A stretch of DNA of 64,000 bases from Aurantibacter aestuarii (GTDB lineage: Bacteria > Bacteroidota > Bacteroidia > Flavobacteriales > Flavobacteriaceae). A model generated the notes under the pieces. It had not been told where the DNA came from. It saw only the letters and a program-made list of their open reading frames with translations, and did not search any database. The stretch lies in assembly GCF_003008425.1 (NCBI RefSeq), contig NZ_PXOQ01000015.1, positions 124,001 through 188,000 on the forward strand, in the 5' to 3' direction. The position numbers and the translations under genes were made by a program. Positions 58,250-64,000 of this stretch are shown here, one piece after another; the stretch's first letter is position 1; each line of letters opens with the position of its first letter.

Positions 58250-59548
58250 ATGATAACTAAAAATATATGGTTTGTATTAATAGTACTTGCAATTTTTACA
58301 TCTTGTAAAACAGATACAGATTCTGATAGTACCATTACAAGTCAAAAAGATTATTTAGTTTTTTTAGAATCTAATAACCCAAACAATACCCAAAAAGAAG
58401 CTAAAGAAAATTTTGAATTCTGGAACGAAAAAATAAATAAAGAACCTAATCAATTTCCATATTTAGGAAAATTAGCATCTTCTCAAAATGCTCTTTTTGA
58501 AGCAACAGGTAACATTGAAAACTTAAAAAACGCTGAAGCTTATTTAGTGCAGCTTAATGAAAAAACACAATTTAATAAGCCTTCTCATTTGCAATCATTA
58601 GCACGTGTTTATATTAGTCAGCATAGGTTTCTGGAAGCGCTAGAACTACTATTAAATGCTGAAAATATAGGAGATAATTTAGAAGCATCTCAAAAAATGT
58701 TATTTGATGTCTATTTAGAATTAGGAGATTCTGATAAAGCTGCTGCTTATCTTGAAAAGTTTAAAGATTTTAGCGATTTTGATTACTTATTGCGTTTAGC
58801 TAAATGGAGCGATCATAACAGCGATTTAGATGCTGCAATTAAATATATGGAAAAAGCGACCGCAATTGCAGAATCTTCAAATCTAAAATCTGCTAAAATA
58901 TGGTCTTATACTAATTTAGCGGATTTTTATGGGCATAGTGGACAAATTGATAAAGCTTACAATTTTTATTTGAAAAGTTTGGAGTTAGATCCTGATAACT
59001 CTTATGCAAAAAAAGGAATTGCGTGGATTGTTTTTTCTCATGAAAAAAATACAAAAGAAGCTAAGTCTATTATTAATAAAATTTTAGAAACACATAATGC
59101 ACCAGATTATTATTTGCTTTTAGCAGAGATAGCTGAATATGAGGGAAATGAAAAGGAAAAAAATAAAGCATTAGATAGTTATTGGCAAGCAATAAATAAC
59201 AGTGGTTACGGTGATATGTATAACGTATATTCTGCTAAACTGTATCTTGATTCTAATCCTGAAAAAGCGTTGGAAATTGCAAAACGAGAAGTGGAAAATC
59301 GTCCAACAGCAATGTCTTACAGTTTATATTCTCATAGCTTATTATCTATAGGTCAAAAAGAAGAAGCTTTAAAAGTATTGGAAACTCATGTTATCGGACA
59401 TACCACAGAGCCTGATGCACTGTTAACTGCAGCTTACATCTATAAGGCAAATGGCTTGAACGAAAAAGTTAAGCCTATAAAAAAAGACTTGTTAGATAGT
59501 AGTTTTGAAATAGGACCTTTAACAATTAAAGAAGTAGAATTATTATAA
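58250..59548 (+). CDS. TPR-repeat lipoprotein
   Basis: A 432-aa lipoprotein. ATG at 58250 gives the leader ITKNIWFVLIVLAIFTSC with a good lipobox; the longer frame from 58199 begins inside the terminator hairpin. The mature part consists of tandem TPR-like helical pairs: SSQNALFEATGNIENLKNAEAYL, SLARVYISQHRFLEALELLLNAE, MLFDVYLELGDSDKAAAYLEKF, YTNLADFYGHSGQIDKAYNFYLKSLELDPDN, LLLAEIAEYEGNEKEKNKALDSY, each given in part. It is expected to act in the periplasm as a scaffold. Downstream of the DUF4331 pair, and such TPR proteins often accompany DUF4331. Function unknown. Confidence 0.87.
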   Translation: MITKNIWFVLIVLAIFTSCKTDTDSDSTITSQKDYLVFLESNNPNNTQKEAKENFEFWNEKINKEPNQFPYLGKLASSQNALFEATGNIENLKNAEAYLVQLNEKTQFNKPSHLQSLARVYISQHRFLEALELLLNAENIGDNLEASQKMLFDVYLELGDSDKAAAYLEKFKDFSDFDYLLRLAKWSDHNSDLDAAIKYMEKATAIAESSNLKSAKIWSYTNLADFYGHSGQIDKAYNFYLKSLELDPDNSYAKKGIAWIVFSHEKNTKEAKSIINKILETHNAPDYYLLLAEIAEYEGNEKEKNKALDSYWQAINNSGYGDMYNVYSAKLYLDSNPEKALEIAKREVENRPTAMSYSLYSHSLLSIGQKEEALKVLETHVIGHTTEPDALLTAAYIYKANGLNEKVKPIKKDLLDSSFEIGPLTIKEVELL

Positions 59549-59696
59549 TTTTTTTATATTAAAAAATAAATTTATATGTCGTAATCATTAAAAAAATAGT
59601 TTTTAATGTTACTCACAATATATGAATTATAAAATAATTAAAAGTACTAACAAGGTTTCATTTTGAAACAATGTTTGTTTTTTGTTAGTTTGTTTT

Positions 59697-59735
59697 CGAA
59701 GCAGTTACTTAAAAGTAACTGCTTCGTTTTTTTTA
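59697..59735 (+). terminator. Intrinsic terminator of the TPR lipoprotein gene
   Basis: Perfect 14-base inverted repeat CGAAGCAGTTACTT / AAGTAACTGCTTCG with an AA loop and a T run. It is about 150 bases after the TPR gene stop, with a weak smaller hairpin (59655-59669) in between. Confidence 0.88.
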
Positions 59736-59751
59736 AATCAGTTTTTTTCAA

Positions 59752-59788
59752 TAAAAAAAAGCCTCTAATTTTAGAGGCTTTTATTGTT
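59752..59788. terminator. Bidirectional terminator, copy 2 of an identical hairpin
   Basis: Same hairpin as at 40226-40262, arms AAAAGCCTCTAA / TTAGAGGCTTTT; a stretch of 37 bases is identical. It lies between the TPR lipoprotein (plus) and the anti-sigma gene (minus) and probably serves the latter. Confidence 0.88.
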
Positions 59789-59805
59789 AATCTATTTTAT
59801 TCTTT

Positions 59806-60624
59806 TTAAGAGTTTTCTACAACACCTAAGGTATATAATTGTTCAAGTGTTGGAGAAATACTTCCACCTTCAGGTTCTAAAGTAATCCCAAATGCCTGAG
59901 AAGAATTCATATTATTAAATACAAAAATTTTATCTTCATCAGCTTTAAAATTGTCTGCCGTACCTAAACTTGTTGGAGTTAAAGGATTTAAAGTTAACGA
60001 CCATACTTGATAAACTTTGCCTTCAGGAGGTTCTGGTAGACCACTTAAATCTAAATAAACTTTATCATTATCTGGATCCCAATACGCTTTTGCATAAGAC
60101 TCGGGCGAAACCGCTTGTCCTCCTAATGGCACACTTATCGTGTTTTCATTAGTAATGGCAGAAAGTATAGCTTTAGTTTCTGCTAATCGTGTATGGCTTT
60201 CTTCTAAATTTATGTCTTTAGAATTCAATTCTACTTCTAAACTAGTATTTTCAGCGTCTAACTGTGTTACTTCGTTTTGTAAATTAGTATTTTGATTTAT
60301 ACTCCAAAGTAAACCACCAGCTAATATTATAGAAGCTGCCCAGCCTAAGTAACCAAATAGTTTGTTATTAGATTTAGTTTTGTGTAATTTAACAACCTTA
60401 GAAGAAGCATTGATTTGATCTTTAACAGCATTAAAGGCAGCAGTTTGTGAAACGTTAAGCCCTTTAGTTAAAGTTATAATTGCATGCTCTATTTCTAAAA
60501 CTTCTTGTAAAACTTCTGGATGTTTTTGCATCATGTCAAACACTTCCAAGTTTTCGGCTTCAGAGAGGTTACCAGCAATATACTGCTCTAATATTCCAGA
60601 TTCTATGTACGTTTGTGTTTCCAT
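59806..60624 (-). CDS. RskA-type anti-sigma factor
   Basis: A 272-aa single-pass membrane protein. The N-terminal cytoplasmic part (about 1-90) binds the sigma factor and has the pattern YIESGILEQYIAGNLSEAENLEVFDMM. The membrane helix is LFGYLGWAASIILAGGLLWSI near residue 100, followed by a coiled coil (NEVTQLDAENTSLEVELNSKDINLEESHTRLAETK in part). The exported RskA domain covers about 175-272: AYWDPDNDKVYLDLSGLPEPPEGKVYQVWSL, key residues VxLxLxxLPxxPxGKxYQxW. It follows the ECF sigma gene by one base. Expected to be degraded by proteases to release the sigma factor. Confidence 0.92.
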   Translation of the reverse strand: METQTYIESGILEQYIAGNLSEAENLEVFDMMQKHPEVLQEVLEIEHAIITLTKGLNVSQTAAFNAVKDQINASSKVVKLHKTKSNNKLFGYLGWAASIILAGGLLWSINQNTNLQNEVTQLDAENTSLEVELNSKDINLEESHTRLAETKAILSAITNENTISVPLGGQAVSPESYAKAYWDPDNDKVYLDLSGLPEPPEGKVYQVWSLTLNPLTPTSLGTADNFKADEDKIFVFNNMNSSQAFGITLEPEGGSISPTLEQLYTLGVVENS

Positions 60625-60625
60625 A

Positions 60626-61159
60626 TTATAACAAATCTTTTCTAAGTTGCATAATGCAATTTCTGTTATGTGTTTTAATGGTTCCTAATGGAATTTCTAA
60701 TTCTTCAGATGCTTCCTTTTGAGTAAACCCTTTAAAATATAATAACTCAATTACTTTTCTACACATTTCAGGTAATTTAGAAACAAACTTTTTCAAGCCA
60801 ATGGTGTTTGTACTTGCATCTAAATTATCATTCGATTGTATAATATCTACGAAATAATCGCTATTTAGGTTTTTTGAATTGTTTTTAAAATTTTTGGATC
60901 TGGTTTTGTCTATCGCTGCATTTCTAGCTATGTTTATTAACCATGTAAAAAATCGGCCCTTACTATTATCGTAAGAGTCCGATTTGTTCCAAGCTTTAAT
61001 AAAAACATCTTGCATAATTTCTTGTGCGATATCACTATCCTTAACAATATTATAAATAACGCCTTGCATACTGTCGCTATACATATTGTATAAGGTTTCA
61101 AATGCTTTCTCGTCTTTATTTTTAAATTGTAAAACCAGTGCGTCTAAGTCAACTGTCAT
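60626..61159 (-). CDS. ECF-family RNA polymerase sigma factor, SigK-like (second of two)
   Basis: A 177-aa sigma factor. Region 2 reads FETLYNMYSDSMQGVIYNIVKDSDIAQEIMQDVFIKAWNKSDSYDNSKGRFFTWLINIARNAAIDKTRSK in its key residues (DxAxxIMQDVFIKAWNKxxxYDxxKGRFFTWLxxIARNxAIDxxRS). Region 4 is ELLYFKGFTQKEASEELEIPLGTIKTHNRNCIMQLRKDL in key residues. It precedes the RskA-type anti-sigma gene, as in SigK/RskA pairs, and follows sodC by 16 bases in the same direction, so sodC is probably part of the same transcript. Confidence 0.94.
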   Translation of the reverse strand: MTVDLDALVLQFKNKDEKAFETLYNMYSDSMQGVIYNIVKDSDIAQEIMQDVFIKAWNKSDSYDNSKGRFFTWLINIARNAAIDKTRSKNFKNNSKNLNSDYFVDIIQSNDNLDASTNTIGLKKFVSKLPEMCRKVIELLYFKGFTQKEASEELEIPLGTIKTHNRNCIMQLRKDLL

Positions 61160-61175
61160 AAAATTATATAATGTA

Positions 61176-61796
61176 TTATTGGATAATTCCGGCGCAACTT
61201 ACTCTTTTACCAGCAGCTCCTGAAGGTTGTGAAGTTAAATCATCTTCACCTTCATGCACTATTATAGCTTTACCTACAATATTTTTCGTTTCATCTTCAC
61301 AGCCAATACACCATAATTCGGTATGGAAGTTGACGGTTCCTTCACCATTTTCATCAGCTACAAAGTTACCAATATCTCCTCTATGGTAAGCACCATCTTC
61401 AGTACCCCATTTTCCATGTGGCTGCCCTGTTGGATTCCAGTGTCCACCACTAGATTTAGCATCGTCGCTAGAACAATCTGCAGTTTCATGAACGTGGATT
61501 GCATGAACTCCTGGTTTTAAACCAGAAATTTTAGCTACCATTTGTACATCATCATTCCCATCTTCCGTAAATGTTACAGTACCTGTAACGTTACTTCCGC
61601 TTTTAGAATTTAAGTTTATAGTCATAGACTTGGCAACAGACATGCCTTCATCTTCATCAGAATTCATTTCAGAATTAGAATCCCCAGACATCATTTCAGT
61701 GTCTTGGTTGGTCATGTTGTCTTCTTTTTTTTCTTCTTTACAATTCGTTGCAAAAATTAGCAACGCCATACTTAGTGGTAATAATACCTTTTTCAT
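61176..61796 (-). CDS. sodC: Cu/Zn superoxide dismutase lipoprotein
   Basis: A 206-aa exported dismutase converting superoxide to O2 and H2O2. ATG at 61796 gives MKKVLLPLSMALLIFATNC with a lipobox (the frame extends to 61859 without support). The mature part starts with an acidic linker. Metal ligands are present: HAIHVHETADCS (Cu/Zn ligands), GGHWNPTGQPHG and GAYHRGDIGNF, and the disulfide Cys of ADCSS pairs with SCAGII near the end. An insertion with ELWCIGCEDE contains two more Cys. It leads an operon with the ECF sigma and anti-sigma genes, an arrangement that suggests feedback between envelope oxidative stress and the sigma factor. Confidence 0.93.
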   Translation of the reverse strand: MKKVLLPLSMALLIFATNCKEEKKEDNMTNQDTEMMSGDSNSEMNSDEDEGMSVAKSMTINLNSKSGSNVTGTVTFTEDGNDDVQMVAKISGLKPGVHAIHVHETADCSSDDAKSSGGHWNPTGQPHGKWGTEDGAYHRGDIGNFVADENGEGTVNFHTELWCIGCEDETKNIVGKAIIVHEGEDDLTSQPSGAAGKRVSCAGIIQ

Positions 61797-61973
61797 AATA
61801 TTTGATTTTGGTTGATAAATACTTTCTATAAATATAATTGATATAAATGAGCATTTCAATTAAATGTTAAATTTTTAATAGAAGTTTAGCATCTATGCTA
61901 CTTTACAATTAGCATCATAAATTGATGTTAAGGGGTTTTTTAAAAGCTAAATAAGCTGTATTTTTATAAGGCT

Positions 61974-63101
61974 ATGAAAAAAAATACGAATTACAAGAAA
62001 GGCTTTGTTTTTAAAAGTTATAAAGCTCCTTTTCAAACCCCTTTTGAAGTTCTTTTTGATATTTTCAAAGAATTAATTACTCATACTTCTGGAGATTTTG
62101 ATGAAGCAATAGATTGGCTAAAGCAATTAGATGTCGAATACAAATTAACCACGCCAGAATACACTATAGACGACTTTATCGAAGATTTAAAGAAAAAAGG
62201 TTATATCCGTGAAGAGATTAAACCCGATGGAAGTAAAGGTACTGGTATTACGGCTAAAACGGAACGTGCCATTAGGCAGTCTGCTTTAGAGCAAATCTTT
62301 GGAAACATTAAACGTAGCGGCTCTGGTAACCATAAAAGTAAAGGCTTAGGAATAGGAGACGAGCATACGGGCGATTTTAGAAATTATCAGTTTGGTGATG
62401 GATTGGAAAAAGTTTCTATAACCGAAAGCTTAAGAAATGCACAAATAAATAACGGTATTGGTAATTTTAGTCTAACTGAAGACGATTTAGTCGTTGAAGA
62501 GACCACGCATAAATCTCAAATGAGTACTGTTTTAATGATAGATATTAGCCATAGTATGATTCTTTATGGAGAAGATCGTATTACGCCTGCAAAGAAAGTT
62601 GCTATGGCTTTAGCGGAATTAATCACCACTAGGTATCCTAAAGACACTTTAGATATTTTAGTTTTTGGTAATGATGCCTGGACTATAAAAATTAAAGATT
62701 TACCTTATTTAAACGTTGGTCCTTACCATACCAATACGGTTGCAGGCTTAAGCTTAGCAATGGATTTACTGCGTAGAAAACGCAATACCAACAAACAAAT
62801 TTTTATGATTACCGATGGTAAGCCAAGTTGCTTACGTTTACCAGATGGACAGTATTATAAAGACAGTAATGGCTTAAACCCATATATAACAAACAAATGC
62901 TATGGAGTAGCTCAACAAGCCAGAAAATTACATATACCTATCACCACATTTATGATTGCTCAGGACCCTTATTTAATGCAATTTGTTGAAGAATTTACAA
63001 AAGCTAACCAAGGAAAAGCATTCTATACAGGATTAAAAGGTTTAGGTGAAATGATTTTTGAGGATTACGAAACTAATAGGAAGAAACGAATTAAAGGATA
63101 A
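61974..63101 (+). CDS. VWA-domain protein (CoxE/MgCh subunit D-like)
   Basis: A 375-aa cytoplasmic protein. The N-terminal half is helical and basic (KGYIREEIKPDGSKGTGITAKTERAIRQSALEQIF in part), ending in the FGDGLEKVSITESLRNAQ segment; then an acidic linker. The VWA domain lies at about 180-375 with the MIDAS residues DISHS (near 190), the Thr in YHTNTVAGLSLAMDLL, and the Asp in IFMITDGKPSC. The SGxGNHKSKGLGIGDEHTGD loop recalls metal-chelatase-like D subunits. It is followed at 63190 by a AAA+ gene, a VWA/AAA pair like BchD/BchI. The target is unknown. Confidence 0.9.
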   Translation: MKKNTNYKKGFVFKSYKAPFQTPFEVLFDIFKELITHTSGDFDEAIDWLKQLDVEYKLTTPEYTIDDFIEDLKKKGYIREEIKPDGSKGTGITAKTERAIRQSALEQIFGNIKRSGSGNHKSKGLGIGDEHTGDFRNYQFGDGLEKVSITESLRNAQINNGIGNFSLTEDDLVVEETTHKSQMSTVLMIDISHSMILYGEDRITPAKKVAMALAELITTRYPKDTLDILVFGNDAWTIKIKDLPYLNVGPYHTNTVAGLSLAMDLLRRKRNTNKQIFMITDGKPSCLRLPDGQYYKDSNGLNPYITNKCYGVAQQARKLHIPITTFMIAQDPYLMQFVEEFTKANQGKAFYTGLKGLGEMIFEDYETNRKKRIKG

Positions 63102-63189
63102 ATTAATAAGCTACTAGTCATTAGGTATTAGACATAAGCTTTTTAAAGAGTTTACTAACAACCAAATGCTAACGGTAAAAAGCTATAAA

Positions 63190-64000
63190 ATGAATATAGA
63201 AGATATAAAAACACTAGGTGAATTAAAAAAAACAAATTATAAAAGTAAATCTATAAAAGATGAGCTTCGTGATAATTTAATAAAGAATATAAAAGCAAAA
63301 AAAACTACGTTTGAAGGTGTACACGGATATGAAAACACCGTTATTCCAGAATTAGAACGCGCTATTTTATCACGTCATAATATAAACTTATTAGGATTAC
63401 GTGGACAGGCAAAAACCCGTTTAGCACGCTTAATGGTACAACTTTTAGATGAATATATTCCTATTGTAGAAGGTTCTGAAATTAATGACGACCCATTAAA
63501 TCCAATCTCGCGGTTTGCAAAAGAATTAATAAATGAAAAAGCCGATAAAACTCCAATTTCTTGGTTGCATAGAAGTGAACGTTTTGCAGAGAAATTAGCA
63601 ACACCAGATGTAACAGTGGCAGATATTATTGGAGATGTAGACCCAATAAAAGCAGCTAATCTAAAACTAAGTTATGCAGATGATCGAGTGATTCATTATG
63701 GTATGATTCCACGTGCTAACCGCTGTATTTTCGTAATAAATGAGTTACCAGATTTACAAGCTAGAATACAAGTCGCATTATTTAATATTTTACAAGAAGG
63801 CGATATACAAATTAGAGGTTTTAAGTTAAGATTACCTTTAGACATGCAATTTATATTTACGGCTAATCCAGAAGATTATACCAATCGCGGAAGTATAGTT
63901 ACCCCATTAAAAGACCGCATAGGTTCTCAAATATTAACACATTATCCAACAGATATTGAGACTGCTAAAACCATAACTGCACAAGAGGCTAACTTAAAAG
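63190..64000 (+). CDS. AAA+ ATPase of the magnesium-chelatase/MoxR-like type (3' truncated by window)
   Basis: Open from ATG 63190 to the end of the window (270 codons), so the C-terminus is missing. The start is MNIEDIKTLGELKKTNYK. The Walker A-like motif is LLGLRGQAKTRLARLM near residue 75, where the usual GK[ST] reads AKT. Walker B is RCIFVINELPDLQARIQVALFNIL near 180, with NE instead of the usual DE. QFIFTANPEDYTNRGSIVTPLKDRIGSQI supplies sensor 1 and the arginine region in its key residues. It follows the VWA gene by 88 bases. Together they resemble BchI/BchD and RavA/ViaA pairs, but the substrate is unknown. Confidence 0.88.
   Translation, partial: MNIEDIKTLGELKKTNYKSKSIKDELRDNLIKNIKAKKTTFEGVHGYENTVIPELERAILSRHNINLLGLRGQAKTRLARLMVQLLDEYIPIVEGSEINDDPLNPISRFAKELINEKADKTPISWLHRSERFAEKLATPDVTVADIIGDVDPIKAANLKLSYADDRVIHYGMIPRANRCIFVINELPDLQARIQVALFNILQEGDIQIRGFKLRLPLDMQFIFTANPEDYTNRGSIVTPLKDRIGSQILTHYPTDIETAKTITAQEANLK

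Noticed and set aside
59655-59669. GTTTCA-TTT-TGAAAC resembling a parS site
   Set aside because: parS is a 16-base palindrome with CACGTG at its centre; here the centre is TTT and the length is odd, so it is a plain small hairpin. It is also far from parAB.

Overview
The window is a piece of a low-GC chromosome from a member of the Flavobacteriaceae (phylum Bacteroidota). The evidence is a gliding-motility lipoprotein gene (gldI), a dual cyclophilin/FKBP immunophilin, a LETM1-like biofilm-type protein, GIN/DUF2807, WbqC-type and DUF5683 proteins, a LytS/LytTR pair with 2TM domains, a two-subunit methylmalonyl-CoA mutase, and repeated promoter -7 elements of the Bacteroidota form TAnnTTTG. Shine-Dalgarno sequences are mostly absent, as usual for the phylum. 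The genus cannot be told from the sequence. No insertion sequence, prophage, integrase, CRISPR array or rRNA was seen, and no gene-free stretch exceeds about 260 bases, so this reads as vertically inherited chromosome.

Layout. 1-10 kb: tail of a thioredoxin-like gene, tpiA, prmA, clpS; then on the minus strand nrnA-gldI-immunophilin; a SUMF1-fold protein, ndk, a cold-shock gene, and recF with a lipocalin-like lipoprotein and a DUF721 gene. 8.8-15.3 kb: TPR membrane protein and ribH, two related micro-membrane proteins, mutL, two tandem rhomboid genes and an EEP-fold phosphatase/nuclease. 15.3-21.6 kb: minus-strand run parA-parB-DUF5683-dapB-lepB plus a WbqC protein, a beta-barrel protein and a DUF6122 protein. 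21.7-27.4 kb: udk-ftsB-like-mutA-lipoprotein-scpA-secreted protein, followed by a tRNA-Pro gene.

27.6-41.2 kb: SLC13 transporter and aldehyde dehydrogenase; a plus-strand group of small stress- or envelope-type genes (YtxH, holin-like, DUF6327, hemerythrin, topoisomerase IB, DUF1328, an acidic lipoprotein, a DUF2383 four-helix protein); trxB; a PadR-PspC-GIN envelope-stress-like set; and oxyR. 41.3-48.4 kb: a tightly overlapped MoxR/DUF58/DUF4350/DUF4129/SpoIIM operon with a divergent RDD gene.

48.4-64 kb: TRIC-type channel, cyclophilin lipoprotein, CoA pyrophosphatase, acyltransferase, an ECF sigma factor with a membrane partner, a LytS-2TM kinase/2TM/LytTR operon, a LETM1-like gene, a split DUF4331 pair with a TPR lipoprotein, a sodC-ECF sigma-anti-sigma operon, and a VWA plus AAA+ (MgCl-type) pair that runs off the end.

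Themes: oxidative stress (oxyR, trxB, sodC, hemerythrin, thioredoxin-like), envelope sensing (two ECF units, LytS/LytTR, PspC/PadR) and two separate AAA+/VWA-type ATPase modules. I found no clearly new mobile or defence system. The most promising under-described units are the small-protein stress group at 30.8-34.4 kb, the split DUF4331/TPR unit beside the sigma operon, and the kinase carrying a C-terminal 2TM domain.
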